Positions 23,305-35,963 of a stretch of 64,000 bases of DNA are shown here, in pieces. Below the pieces are notes generated by a model that did not search any database, was not told the origin of the DNA, and was given only the letters and a program-made list of their open reading frames with translations. The stretch comes from Heterostelium album PN500 (taxonomy: Eukaryota > Evosea > Eumycetozoa > Acytosteliales > Acytosteliaceae): assembly GCF_000004825.1 (NCBI RefSeq), contig NW_008805068.1:310001-374000 (forward strand). Reading direction: 5' to 3'. Within the stretch, counting starts at the first letter, position 1. Each line of letters begins with the position of its first letter. A program made the position numbers and the translations under genes.

Positions 23305-23750
23305 ATAAAATATTTTTTTTTGCCATTTTTAAACAACTAAAACAATTACAAGTTGACTACTTGAAGCCACTGGACATGTTGAATTCCAAAACATTGAAAT
23401 CAATCGAACTCGATTATTAATATTGTTTGATAAGTGGTCAAGATAGAGAACAAATTGTGAAGATTTTGAAAGAGTTAGTTCAACACTACATAGTTCATAG
23501 TTATTCATTTGTAAAAATTAAGTTGTGCAAAGATGAAATTTAAAAGTTAAAATTTTTACTCGAAAATAATCGTTGTTTACTTTTATCTAACTATTAATTC
23601 CACACTACAATATATAAAAGTTGAAACTAAAATTTTTGTCTCTCTAAATTGTCCTAGGCTTGAACGTTGTATGATCACAATCAATAAAAAAAAAATAATT
23701 AAATTTAAAAGTTAAAAAAAAATTTTGTTTTATTTAAAAATAAATGATTA

Positions 23751-24755
23751 TTATTTGTAGTAATTCAAATCGATGGAATCAGGAATTGTTTGTGAATCTG
23801 TTGGTGTATCAAATCCAGTCTTTGTGGTGTATTCTTCCCATCTCTTTTGATCTTTGATCATCTGGTCAGTTTTGGAATGAACCAATTCATTTGCTTCGGG
23901 ACTAATAAAGAGATGACTGGTATCATCACCTTCAGATTGATAGACTCGAATTAAAATATCCAATATCTTTGATGGATCACCATTTTGTTTTCCACTGTAT
24001 TGATTAACAATAAAATCTAATGTACCATGAACATGTTTATATGCTTCAATCTTGTTTATTGGTTTATATACATCTGCCTATAAATAATAAATAACAAAAC
24101 AAAGAGTTAATATCTTCAATCAATTATTATTCTCATAATTATATAAATAATCTGTAATACCTACACCTAAAATACCAGTTCTAAATGAACCTAAGTTGAC
24201 AGAGGTTACTCTAACACCTAATGGTTTGACCTCAAGTGCATAGGATTCCGACAGTCCATCGAGTGCAAATTTAGTGGCACAATAGGCACTGTGTCCAACG
24301 ATACCTTTAAGTCCAGCAACTGAGGACATGTTGAATACATATCCAGATTGTTGATTTCTAAAGATTGGTGAAACGTTTCTGAGGACATTGAACACAGAGA
24401 ATAGATTGGTGTCGAAATTGGCACGAACATCTTTGTCAGAGTTCTCTTCTAATGCTCCTGAAATAGAGAATCCTGCATTATTAACGACAACATCGATTCT
24501 ACCGAATTTAGTGAGAGAATCATTCAATGATTGCTTAACACTCTCTTCATTGACCAAATCAACCTGTACAGCCAAGAAACGATCGTTATCACCAAGCGAA
24601 CCAACTGCACCAATCAACTGTTGTTTATCTCTTGATGTACCAACCACTTTAAATCCATAGGTTAATAGTTTCTTTACCAATTCCAATCCGATTCCTTTTG
24701 AAGCACCAGTAACATACCATACTTTATCGACAGATTTAATTTCTAAACTTGACAT
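23751..24755 (-). CDS. Classical short-chain dehydrogenase/reductase, copy A
   Basis: Two exons, 24755-24165 and 24077-23751, 305 aa. NAD(P)-binding TGASKGIG at residues 16-23, NNAG at 92-95, catalytic Ser in MSSVAG (144-145) and YCATK (Tyr158, Lys162): a complete classical SDR active site. A basic residue after the glycine motif and TSRDK at the end of strand 2 favour NADP(H). The C-terminal exon (residues 198-305) is Lys/Asp-rich and helical. Substrate cannot be told. The donor GTAGGT was chosen because it restores phase with the second exon and agrees with copy B. Head-to-tail duplicate of 26765-27743. Confidence 0.9.
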
Positions 24756-24885
24756 TATTGTTTTATTTGTTTATTTATTTAAAAGGTATTAATATTTATG
24801 AAAAAAATAGTTAATTATTAGATTTATATTGAGATTTATATTTAATTTAATTTGATATATATTTACATTGTGAATTAGAAATCAT

Positions 24886-25085
24886 TTATTTATAGTACAA
24901 GCATTCATCTTCTAAACTAATGAAAGTGCTTATTGTTTCAAAGGTCAATGACAATCGAACATTACTAGTTTGTTCTATTATTCTAAATGTGATAATTCTA
25001 TTGTCATAGAAATTGAATGTTGAATCGACATCTGACTCTATCAAACAAAAACATGAACGAAAATTTTCTTTTAAAATAACTTATT
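24886..25085 (-). pseudogene. Isolated 3' exon of an unrecognised gene
   Basis: The minus strand is open from about 25080 to the stop at 24886-24888 and reads as protein (ESDVDSTFNFYDNRIITF then RIIEQTSNVRLSLTFETIST, ending LEDECLYYK). No start codon or upstream exon is evident. The same block occurs, more decayed, at about 27870-28035 upstream of SDR copy B. It seems to be the tail of a neighbouring gene carried along in the duplication. Family not recognised. Confidence 0.45.
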
Positions 25086-25299
25086 GTCTGTTTTTGTAAT
25101 AAATAAAATAATGATTATGTGTTAACTTTGACATCCACCTTTAAAAAAATTAAAAAAATAATTTTAATTTGGCAATAATTTGTTTCGTGTGTGAATGATA
25201 AGATGCACAATAATAAATGTTTTAAATTTCTTATTGTTATAATTTTAAAAAAAAATCAAGATTTAAAGATTTAATTAATTGTTATAATATTATCTTTAA

Positions 25300-26351
25300 T
25301 CAATGAACATAGATTATAAAGATTTCAGTGACTGAATCTATCAACATGTTTAAATCAACTTGGTCAGGTCTTTCTTTGAATAACAACTTGAGCATTTCAA
25401 GATCTCCACAGCATGCAACCAATATACTGCTATCTGATGATAGTCTTAATGTTCTGTTTGATAAGAGGAATTTGAAACTTCAATGTGATTACCTTCAAGT
25501 TTAATTTTTAAAGGTAGATCGGAAATAGTTTCAGTTCTATTGTTTAGGAGAAAGACAACCATTTTTAGATGTCCTCTGCAAACTGCTAAATTAATGTCTC
25601 GACTTCCTGTCGGACCTTCAATTCGATTATTGTGAAGAAATTCAACACAATCTAAATGTCCATTGGTCTCTGCAAGATCAAAGGCATCGGTTGAGCAACC
25701 TTCAGTTCGATTAAAGTGCAAAAACTTTAAAATATCCAATTGTCCGTATTCTGCTGCCAAATCCATCAAATGACGTTGTTGTTTTCTACGAATTCTTCCA
25801 TTAAACCCCACAGTTCCAACATCAAAAGCACTCCATATTTGACTTTGTTGTGAATGAATTCGACGATTGAAAGATGACCATAGAGAAAAGCTCGTTCTAA
25901 AATTGGTCTGCTATACAATTCTTCTGGAAACATATTGTATACCAATTCAATGAGATCTAACGCTCCCATTCGAGCAGCGATATACAAAGAATGTATTAAG
26001 AGTTCTTTAAATAATACATAAGCAATAATTTCAGGTGAGCTACTATCTTTTAGTTTTACTTGTTCTTTCTCTTCTTTGCTATCCAATAGAGCAATTGGAT
26101 GTTGATCTCGAACATTTGTGTTGAATAACTGTTTGTATCTCTCATGATATATCTAATCAATTGATCTGGGAAAACACCAAGGTCATCAAAGTCAAATATT
26201 AGCTTTCGAATATTTTATTGACACCTATTAAATCAATTGATGATCTTTACAAAACTAAATATTTGGTAGAATACATATTGTGAATGCAATAGTTTTTAAA
26301 TAGTTTACTTCTTTTGTCATCATTATAACAATCTACACTGTTGATTTGCAT
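25300..26351 (-). pseudogene. Dictyostelid ankyrin-like repeat gene, broken
   Basis: The minus strand encodes fragments of the dictyostelid ankyrin-like repeat family: YGHLSIVEFIHNK, AAEYGQLDILKFLHFNRTEG, LAETNGHLDCVEFLHNNRIEG, VCRGHLKMVVFLLNNRTE. A plausible N-terminal exon starts at 26351 (MQINSVDCYNDDKRSKLFKN). The frame shifts near 25810 (between the 25766-26086 and 25446-25811 frames) and again near 25470, after which coding-like sequence continues (LLSNRTLRLSSDS, CCGDLEMLKLLFKE) to a stop at 25300. With at least two frameshifts it is a pseudogene, fairly recent since the repeats remain clear. Confidence 0.7.
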
Positions 26352-26559
26352 AATTATTGAATTTGTTTTGGTATAAAAAAGTTTGATATCGATATTAAAT
26401 ATTTAATATAAACTTTTGAGTAAAAAAAAGAGAAATCGTAAAAAAACAAATGAAAATAAAATAAAATACTTTTTATTAAAGTTGTAGACACGGTGGCTGT
26501 GCACTTTTACATGATTGTCTTCTAATGTATACTGGAATAGCAAAGCTATTCGAAAAGTA

Positions 26560-28035
26560 AAAATATTTACTCAAAAATAAGCGTTGTTTACTTTTATCTA
26601 ACTATTAATTCCACACTACAATATATAAAAGTTGAAACTAAAGTTTTTGTCTCACTAAATTGTCCTAGGCTTGAACGTTCACAATCAATAAATAAAAATA
26701 ATTAAATTTAAAAGTTAAAAATTTTTGTTTTATTTAAAAATAAATGATTATTATTTTTAGTAATTCAAATCGATGGAATTTTTTGTGAATCTGTTGGTGT
26801 ATCAAATCCAGTCTTTGTGGTGTATTCTTCCCATCTCTTTTGATCTTTGACCATCTGATCGATTTTAGTGTGAACCAATTCGTTTACTTCTGGACACATA
26901 TAGAGATGACTGGTATCATCACCTTCAGATTGATAGACTCGAATTAAAATATCCAATATCTTTGATGGATCACCATTTTGTTTTCCACTGTATTGAGCAG
27001 CAAAATCCAATTTACCATGAACATGTTTATATGCTTCAATCTTGTTTATTGGTTTATATGCATCGGTCTTTTTGTTTTTAAACAAATAAAGAATTAATAT
27101 CAATCGACCAATTTTTTAATATCATAACTATAAATCAATCTGTAATACCTACATCTAAAATACCAGTTCTAAATGAACCTAAGTTGACAGAGGTTACTCT
27201 AACACCTAATGGTTTGACCTCAAGTGCATAGGATTCCGACAGTCCATCGAGTGCAAATTTAGTGGCACTATAGGCACTGTGTCCAAAGGCACCTTGGAGT
27301 CCTGCCATAGAAGACATGTTGAATACATATCCAGATTGTTGATTTCTAAAGATTGGTGAAACGTTTCTGAGGACATTGAACACAGAGAATAGATTGGTGT
27401 CGAAATTGGCACGAACATTTTTGTCAGAGTTCTCTTCTAATGCTCCTGAAATAGCGAATCCTGCATTATTAACGACAACATCGATTCTACCGAATTTAGT
27501 GAGAGAATCATTCAATGATTGCTTAACACTCTCTTCATTGACCAAATCAACCTGTACAGCCAAGAAACGATCGTTATCACCAAGCGAACCAACTGCACCA
27601 ATCAACTGTTGTTTATCTCTTGATGTACCAACCACTTTGAATCCATAGGCCAACAAATTCTTTACCAATTCCAATCCGATACCCTTTGAAGCACCAGTAA
27701 CATACCATACTTTATCGACTGACTTGATTTCTAAACTTGACATTATTGTTTTATTTGTTTATTTATTTAAAAGGTAATAATATTTATGCAAAAAATAGTT
27801 AATTATTATTTAACTTTATAATTATATTTAATTTAATTTGATATATATTTACATTGTGAAAGTCTTTTATTTATAGTAAAAGCATAGTTTGATTCTAATG
27901 AAAGTGCAAATTAGTTCTAAGATGCTAATGATAATCGAACAAAATAAATTTATTCGATTCTGAAGGTGATAATACTTTTGTCATAAAATGGAATGTTGAA
28001 TCGACATCTGACTCTATCAAACAAAAACACATGAT
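26560..28035. repeat. Segmental duplication, copy B
   Basis: Partner of 23545-25085, offset about 3.0 kb, same orientation. Contains SDR copy B and, at 27870-28035, a decayed version of the unknown exon at 24886-25085; the shared GAATCGACATCTGACTC block marks the far edge. Confidence 0.8.
26765..27743 (-). CDS. Classical short-chain dehydrogenase/reductase, copy B
   Basis: Two exons, 27743-27153 and 27067-26765, 297 aa, with the same intron position and phase as copy A. All SDR motifs are kept: TGASKGIG (16-23), NNAG, MSSMAG, YSATK. Differences from copy A cluster in the substrate-loop side (GLQGAFGHSAYSATK against GLKGIVGHSAYCATK) and in exon 2. A short deletion before the stop shifts the last codons, so it ends SQKIPSI and lacks the final dozen residues of copy A. 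Likely functional; the core first exon is highly conserved. Confidence 0.9.
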
Positions 28036-28239
28036 GTTGTTTGGCTTATGACACGATTATGTCTTAATTAACCACCATTCAAAACAAACTGGCTCATGCT
28101 TGTAACCATAAATAGAATAAAATAAAAAAAACCACTCAGATCACATTAACCCCACTAACCCCATGAAAAATTAAAATGAAAAATGACTATCATCGATGAT
28201 AATTTAATGAAATTTCAACCAATTTGCAAATTTTTATTT

Positions 28240-28717
28240 TTATTTCATTTTCACTGATTTTTTTTTTGGTCTGCTTCTTTTCTGTGTGGTGGTACCACTG
28301 CTGGATTCAGGGATTGGAGCGGTACATGTATCATCAGTTGGTGTGGATTGACTCTTTGGAGGTCTGCCTCTCTTCTTCTTTGGAGCGGTACATGTATCAT
28401 CAGTTGGAGGGGAATGACTCTTTGAATTGGCACCATTGGTTGGTGTAGAGTTCTTTAGGTATCGTTGAAGAAGTTGGGTATACGATGATTTTGAAGTTTT
28501 GTTGATTGCGTCAAGCAAAGAGATAAAAAAGTTTGAATGAGTGGACTTGGTAATAATAAACAAGATTTCCATCAAAGCCAAGACATCTCCGATATCGAGT
28601 TTGAGATCTACAAAACAAAATCACTGATTACGGAACACAATAGCCTTTGTTATGATTTTAAACTTAAAGTAGTCTACTTTTGGTCGGGTATAGCAAATGA
28701 TGTTCGTGATCATTCAT
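28240..28717 (-). CDS. Small AT-hook protein, 135 aa
   Basis: Two exons, 28717-28678 and 28607-28240, separated by a 70-nt GT..AG intron; the phase closes exactly and gives an uninterrupted frame. The N-terminal half is helical (LDIGDVLALMEILFIITKS, then FFISLLDAINKTSKSSY). The C-terminal half is basic and disordered, with an AT-hook core KKKRGRPPKS, a second basic cluster KRSRPKKKS at the end, and a 9-residue PTDDTCTAP unit present twice. AT hooks bind the minor groove of AT-rich DNA, so a chromatin role is inferred. Without the first exon the frame would start at an internal Met. No homologue recognised. Confidence 0.6.
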
Positions 28718-29015
28718 GAACTTGTTGATTTAGCTCCTAACAATTTTTGATCATGCATTATAATATAATTAATTTAATAATAATAATACAAATAAAATTA
28801 TACATTTAGAAAAAAACAAAAAGAACTAACATATGTTACATCCTATATTGAATAATTAATGTTACAACAAATAAAAAAAAAACGATTAAAAAAAATAAAA
28901 TATATTTTAACTATTGACAGATGTTTCTAATGAGTGATAGGAATAAGAATAACTTGAAGTTCACAATATGATTTGTTTACATTATATTTATTTTATTTTA
29001 TTTTATTATTAAATT

Positions 29016-31009
29016 TTAATCGTCTTTTGGTGGAGTCAGTTCATTCTCGACAGGTCTGAGGAATTGATTGATAACTTGCTCTACCAATTGCGACAAGGTT
29101 GACTCGACCAGTTGTCTATCACTTCCGATCATCTCTACGTAGTACTTTAATTTTGGTTCTGTTCCACTGCCTCTGAGAGTAGCAATACCACCGTTCTCAA
29201 AGTAGAAAGTAATCATTTGAGTGGAACTGGAAACGGGAAGTCTTGCTTTGTGATCGGGATATCCAGAGTCATAGCCAACGGTGAGATCACGCACTCTGGT
29301 GATATAGAAATCACCGCAATTTGTTGGGAACTGTCCGTAGTTTCTGATCTTATCGAATATCGCTACCATCTTCTTGGGATCGTAGCAAAAGAAGTAACGA
29401 TTCTTACTGATATGATAACCGTAGCGTTTGTACAGCTCCTCGAGGTGATCTTGACACGATTTGCCCGCTTGGTAACAGGTGAGTGCCAACTCTGCGAAAA
29501 TCGGTGCGCATCTAACACCGTCCTTATCGAGCGAGACATCGCCATACATGAAACCGATCGCTTCCTCGTAGGCAAACAAGAAGTTGTATCCTTTGTCCAT
29601 CAACTCACGTGCTTTGTTACCGACCCACTTGAATCCAGTCAAGCACTCCTCGTGGCGATATCCATCTTTGTTGGCCATCGTCTTGAGCATCGACGACGAC
29701 ACGGCAGTGTTGATCATGCAGAATCGCTCGGCGGGAGTAGTCGAGTCAGCACGACGTGCATTTTGCCATGCCCAATCGGCGAATAGCACACCGATTTCAT
29801 TACCGTTGAACACCTTCCATTGTCCGTCTGGCTGACGCTCGGCAACGGCGAGACGATCGGCATCGGGGTCATTCGCCAGAATCAACCGACTGTTGTTTCT
29901 CTCGGCTGTCTCAATGGAGAGTTTCAAAGCGCCTTTACCCTCCTCTGGATTGGGGAAAGCTACCGTTGGGAACTCTGGATCCGGTTGGATCTGTTGATCC
30001 ACTGGAATGAACGCTGGCAATCCAAACGTTTCAAATGCCATCTTGGCATACTCACCACCGACGCCATGCATAGCAGTATATACAATCTTTTCGCTGGTTG
30101 CCAATTTCACTTCGTTCTTTACTGAATACTTGGCAATCTTACCGAAATAACTCTTGGTAATTGTATCCAATGGATCGGATACCAATGAACCATTCAACAA
30201 TTCATTTACATCAATCTAAAAAATGTGCGCCAATCAAAGTCAGTCACCTTTTACACTATAATATTAATTTACACTTACATTCCATGGTTCCAAATTCAAA
30301 TCGATTTGCATGGCAATACGTATGTCGTGAGGAGTATTGATTTGACAACCATTGTCCCAATATACTTTATATCCATTGTCATCCTTTGGATTATGAGATG
30401 CTGTAATCATAACACCAACCGATGCTTTCAACTCTGGTACTGCAAATGCCTGATGAACATAACAATCCATATAATTAGAGATAAGATATAGTACTATATA
30501 TTTGTTTTATTACTTACGACATATGGTGTTGGTACAATCTTTGAAAACAAATAGACTTTGAATCCACGTGATGCAAAAGTGGCAGCAGTCAATCTAGCGA
30601 ATTCTTTAGAGTGATGTCTACCGTCGTAACCAACTACGATACCGCTGTTTTTCGAGTTTGATAGTGTTTGCTCGACATAGATACACAATCCCTGACTTGC
30701 TTGAATCACAGTTAGATCGTTCATACATGAGAAACCTGCTTTCATTGGTCCTCTTAAACCTGTTTAAATAGAACAAACAAACAAACAAACAATTAGTTAA
30801 ACTTTTAGTTTAACAAAACACTGTTGCTCAAGTATAAGTCTTTACAAAATAAAACACATACCAGCAGTACCAAATGCAATTCTTTGTTCAAGTCTTGACT
30901 TTAATTCAGATTGATTGTCTGATTCCAAGAGTGATTGGATTTCCTTTCTAGTTTCAGCATTCTTATCCCATTTCAACCAACTTTCAGCCAACTCTTTAAT
31001 GTTTGACAT
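29016..31009 (-). CDS. pgmB: Phosphoglucomutase-2 / phosphopentomutase family
   Basis: Four exons, 31009-30862, 30759-30518, 30449-30279 and 30215-29016, 586 aa, the usual length. The phosphoserine loop TASHNP is at residues 146-151 (Ser148), the Mg-binding loop DPDADR at 303-308, and the C-terminal phosphate-binding loop [14 protein letters not shown] near residue 550. FGTAGLRG spans the first intron. These are eukaryotic PGM2-class motifs: interconversion of glucose-1- and glucose-6-phosphate and of ribose/deoxyribose phosphates in the cytosol. The long last exon is markedly GC-richer than the three short ones. The symbol follows the D. discoideum PGM2-type gene and is by resemblance. Confidence 0.9.
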
Positions 31010-32145
31010 TTTATTATTAATCTTATATATAAATATAACTATGTTGTTAAAATATTTAGTTTGCACAATATTACAATGTTTAAATGATTTTTGTTTTTAT
31101 GTTATCTTAATTTATATTATTCAAGTGATCTTAAAATCAAAAAAAATTGAATTAAATTTTAATAAAAATCATATGATGACCAGGACAAGATATTTTTTCA
31201 TATTAAATAAAATTATAATATTGGTGGTTAATACTAAAAAATTAAATATACTGTGAGTCATCAACAATGATTCATTATTAAAATTTTTTAACATTATGGT
31301 TATAATCAGTGAATCAACCTATTATATATTATTATTTATTTTTAATATGTATCTACAAATAAATAATGAATCATTAAACTAACTTCTTTGTGTTTACTGT
31401 GAAGTGATCACAGTTACAGTTACAACTCTGTTTTATATTTTCTGTTTATTGTTATTAAAGAGAGAGAGAGAGAGAGAGAGAAAGTGAAGGAAAAATGATA
31501 AATTCAATTCCAACATGTCATGACAACAAATTTGTAGAATAAAAAAAAATCTAATGACAAAATATCAATGGTAGATTTAAAAATCACCGAAACGATTGAT
31601 GGTAATTTAAAAATAGGCTTTATGTCAAAACACCATCATCAAAAAAAGGAATTCTATACCTTTGCAAGTTTTTAATATGTATTTCGCCTTAATTTTAAAC
31701 AATTATTTCAAGCCACACATAAATTCCGATGATTATTTTTGCAATGAAATAACGACACTCGGTGGTGAGATCTGGCTTTGTTTTTTTTTAACCACGAAAA
31801 AAGAAAAAACAAAAAAAACGACACGAAATAAATTTAATTTATAATATTATTACTAATAGGGGGTCGAATTGTTTATCTTACCGAATTGATGTGCATATTT
31901 GTATAGTCTTATTGCTATTGTTATTCTTTAAATTTCATTTTTTTTTTAATTTTAATTTTAAATTTAAAATTTGAATACCGTATCAATCATAATAATCATT
32001 AATAATTAATAGTTAGTTACTCCATCCCTATATATCAAACCAAAGTCAAATTGTTATTTGATTTGTATACAAATATCAATATAGATAGATATAATTTAAA
32101 TATATAATATATATATATTTAACAATTATTATTAATAATATAAAT
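31010..32145. promoter_or_regulatory. Divergent promoter region with GA microsatellite
   Basis: Lies between the minus-strand phosphoglucomutase and the plus-strand folate dehydrogenase. AT-rich throughout. An AG dinucleotide run occupies about 31459-31481. CTGTG..CACAG inverted repeat around TGATCA at about 31398. No coding frame of interest. The last 100 bp before 32146 are almost pure A/T with TATATA runs. Confidence 0.5.
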
Positions 32146-33205
32146 ATGGAAGAAATTGAAAGAATTGTTTCTGGAAAGAAGGGTAAAATCGATGTTACCC
32201 CAATTGCAACTATATTTAGAAATGAAATCAAAGAAGAAGTTACAAAAGGACAGATGAAACCACGTATCGTTGCTTTCTTGACAACAGACGATGCCGGTGC
32301 CATCGAATATGCAAAGTGGACAAAGATTGCATGCAATCGTGATGGTATCGAGTTTATCTTGAAAAAGATTGAAAGATTGGATTTAGAAGATGCTATCATC
32401 GATGCAAACAATGTAAGTATATCAAATTTCAAATCTATTTCCTAAATGTTATTAATTTGTTTTTTAACTTGTTTGTTTTCCAAAGGACGATGAAGTTCAT
32501 GGTATAATGGTGTATTACCCAGTGTTTGGTGGAATGTTGGATGCCTATTTGCAAGATGTCGTGTCGCCAGCCAAAGATGTCGAGGGTATGTCGACAACCA
32601 ATCGTTTCAATCTGTACCATAACATCCGTTTCCTCGATGAGAAACAGACAAAGAAGTGTGTGATTCCATGCACCCCACTCGCCATGGTGAAGATCATCGA
32701 CCACCTCGGTATCTACGACAAGAGCTTGCCGATGGGTGAGCATCTCAAGGGCAAGAATGTCACCATTGTCAATCGTAGTGAGATTGTCGGTCGTCCGCTC
32801 GCAGCGATGCTCGCCAACGACGGTGCATTCGTCTACTCTGTCGATATCAGCGGTGTCATCTGTTTCCAGGCAGGCAAGCGTCAGGGAACCATCAAGATGA
32901 CAGAGACCACCGTCACCCGTGACGAAGCCATCCAGAAGAGCGATATCCTCATCTTGGGTGTGCCATCACCAAAGTTCAAGATCGACGAATCGCTGATTCC
33001 CGAGGGTGCCGTCGTCATCAATTTCGCCGGATGTCTCAACGTCGAGGAGTCGGTCGAATCGAAAACCATCTTGGTACCGACCATCGGAAAAGTAACCATT
33101 GCAATGTTGGAGAGAAATCTTCTCAGACTCTACCAAAATCAAATGCAATCAAGAAGCACCTCATCTTCCTCATCCTCTGCACAAATTGACCAACCACAAC
33201 AATAA
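32146..33205 (+). CDS. NAD-dependent methylenetetrahydrofolate dehydrogenase, yeast MTD1 type
   Basis: Two exons, 32146-32412 and 32486-33205, 328 aa. Monofunctional cytosolic 5,10-methylene-THF dehydrogenase, making 5,10-methenyl-THF. Motifs: GIMVYYPVFGG (the Yx3K region is modified as in MTD1), KDVEGMS, CTPLAMVKIIDHLGIY (family PCTPxG with Gly replaced), VTIVNRSEIVGRPLAAML (Rossmann GRSxxVGxP motif). The overall length and the VDISG insert match MTD1 rather than bifunctional FolD or trifunctional C1-THF synthase. The C-terminal 25 residues are a Ser/Gln-rich tail not expected in the family. High-GC codon use in exon 2. Confidence 0.88.
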
Positions 33206-35963
33206 TCAATTATTCAACAAATCATAACAATTTTTAGGATTTTCCAAAAAAAAAAAAAATACAACAACAATTGTTGACATACATATATAAAACCAATTTC
33301 ACACATATTTAAAATAATACAAAAAAATAATAATAATCAAACAACCAACCAACCCATACCATATATATATTCCAAATCAAATTATGGAAATCAAATATAA
33401 TATTGCAACATAATAATATTTCCAATTAAACCAAAATAAAAAGTGTAAAATTAACCTATTGGATTAGGTTAAATAAATTAAATCAATCAATCAATCAATC
33501 AATCAAAGATCATAATATTTCAGTATTAATTCTTTATTTAAAAAAAAAAAAAAAAAATTATAAGATCTATTTATTTTTGTACTACATAGGTGGATCATGG
33601 ACTAAACACGGCAATTGATTATTGGTTTGAAAGAGAGTCGGGTACTACAACCTTTCATGTTATTTTATAACTGACAAAATTTTTTTAAATTTAAACCTTT
33701 TATTTTTTTAAAATAAAAAATATCAAAGTATGATGTTGCCCTATGTTTTTTGGACAAACAATGTTTTTTTTATTGTCAAAAATTGTTTTTTTGATATTTT
33801 TTTTTAAATGCTTTTCTTGGTTTTGGATCACCACAAGAACTTACCCACTTTATTTTTAAAAAAACAATCGGTTTTTTATTTTTTCTGTTTCATTTTCATA
33901 TTATTTTTTTATTTTTATCTGTGTGACAATCATACTATTCATACTATTAATACTGTAAAACTATAGATATATAATATCATATACTTATTATCGCTATCAA
34001 AAGAGAGAGAGAGAGAGATAGAGATTAAATAAAATTTAATAACATAAAATATTCAAATTCATTTAACTTATTATTAATTTAAGATTTGAGTAAAACATTT
34101 TATTTTATTTTATTTTTTTGTTTATTTTTTGATTAGTTTAATTATTATAATATTATTATTTATTCTTTATTATCCACATTCTATTATTATTTTTAATAAC
34201 AAAATTCTTATTCAAATCTATATCCAAACAACATTTACCAGAACAAGATAGCAGCAGAAGTAATTATTCAATTAATTTAATATTTAAATTCGATATAATA
34301 ATCCTTTTTTATTATATTCATTCAAAATTAAATAATCTTGGTATTAAATTAAGGTAAATATCTGTTTTAAAGAAAAAATCTGATTGTTACCACCACCACA
34401 AAACAACCACAATTCAACAACACCAAACCAAACACTTTACTACGAAATCTAAAAATAACAAATAACTTCAAATGTGTAAACCAATAACGAAAGAAAGATA
34501 GAACCATTCAATATTTATAAGAATATTGAAATTCTTATTATTTTTATTATTGATAGTTTCATTCGGTTTAATCATTCATTGATTAACTGATGATCATCAG
34601 TCTATCTATCTATGTAGCTACTATTTAAGAAAATGAATTAGATAGGTGGTGTGTTTAAACTAATATAATAATATTAATAATTGGTGTGGTGTGATCATTC
34701 CTCTTGGGAATAACAATCATCTTTCAATATTGAGAATCCCAATATCTATAGAACCATCACAAGTCCACCATCAACATCATATTCCATCTATGGTTTTAAT
34801 TTATAGCACACACACACATACAATCAATTCGAGTTGTTTTCACTCACAAAACAACCACACACATTTATATACCGGTGACAGTAGTCAGTTATATATAAAC
34901 ACCCACTAGACAAATTATTATATCTTTTGTTCATCAAAAACAAACACATCACACACACACACACAATTAAATAAAAATAAATATTATATAAATAAGTTAA
35001 TCATGTAAATGTGTTGGGTTGCATACATTAAAATAGTAAAAACAAAAAAAAAAACTTTAAGTATAAATAACAACTCTAAATTTCAGAGTCATTATCAAAT
35101 CTAATTACAAATAAAATAAAGAATATATCTTATATATAAATACATATTACAGTAATAGATAACAATAAATCAAAAAAAGATATAAATAATAAACAACACA
35201 ATCAAAGCAGCAAAATATTTAAACAACAAACATTTTTTTTTTTTTTTTTTTTTTAGATTAAATCTGCAAACAAAATTTAATTTAAAAATATCATCAACTT
35301 TTACCTAATCAATTCAATCAAATCAATCATTCGTTTCAAAGGTCACTTTTCACTTTATATTTTATTTTTAAAGTAGTTTATTGATTGGTTTCGTTTCATT
35401 ACATTTGCCTATGTTTTAATAATTATTACAACATTTGTAAAAAACTAACAAAAAATAAATAAAATCTTTATATATATATATATAGTTAAATATTATTTTT
35501 ATATAGTTTACTAAATAATATAATTTTGTTGTTCATATATATATTCAAATATCATATATTTCCCTCCAAACACACGAATTACAATATATTTGTTACCATT
35601 AACAACCACACCCACAAAAACTTACACAAATCAATCACACAACTTTTTTTATTTTTATCAATCAAGTTCAACTTTCATCAAATCTATCAGATATAATCTA
35701 ATATTTGATTGTCTCATTTTCTCATTTCCTTTCATTTGTTAGGAACTTTTATTCAATAATAATCTAAATCAATCACACATTTATTTATTTTAAAACCTGT
35801 ACAATATTTCTCTTATTAATATCATTATAATTATAAATTCATATTCATATTTCTATAGCGTTTAAGTCTATTTTAAAAGAAAAAAACAGAACACATAAAT
35901 CAATTTAAATTTAAATTAATCAAAAGGAAAAAGATCAAATCAAATCAAAATCAAATCAAAATT
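33206..35963. other. 2.8-kb gene-free region upstream of the lipase gene
   Basis: No coding region seen. Contains an AATC tetranucleotide run (33481-33505), A-run (33540-33557), GA run (34002-34018), CA runs (34807-34818, 34950-34963), and a 24-base T tract ending in AG (35233-35256) that resembles a splice acceptor. The last 100 bp before the lipase ATG contain repeated AAATCAAATC. A long, possibly spliced leader for the lipase gene is conceivable. Confidence 0.5.

Larger units (their letters stand above)
23545..25085. repeat. Segmental duplication, copy A
   Basis: Matches 26560-28035 in order and orientation: about 190 bp of downstream flank (CGTTGTTTACTTTTATCTAA at 23571 and 26582), both SDR exons, the promoter (TGTTTTATTTGTTTATTT), and part of a further exon ending near 25050 (GAATCGACATCTGACTC). 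Exon sequence is highly similar, flanks less so. The intervening DNA (25,100-26,550) is not duplicated and contains an ankyrin-type pseudogene. Confidence 0.8.
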
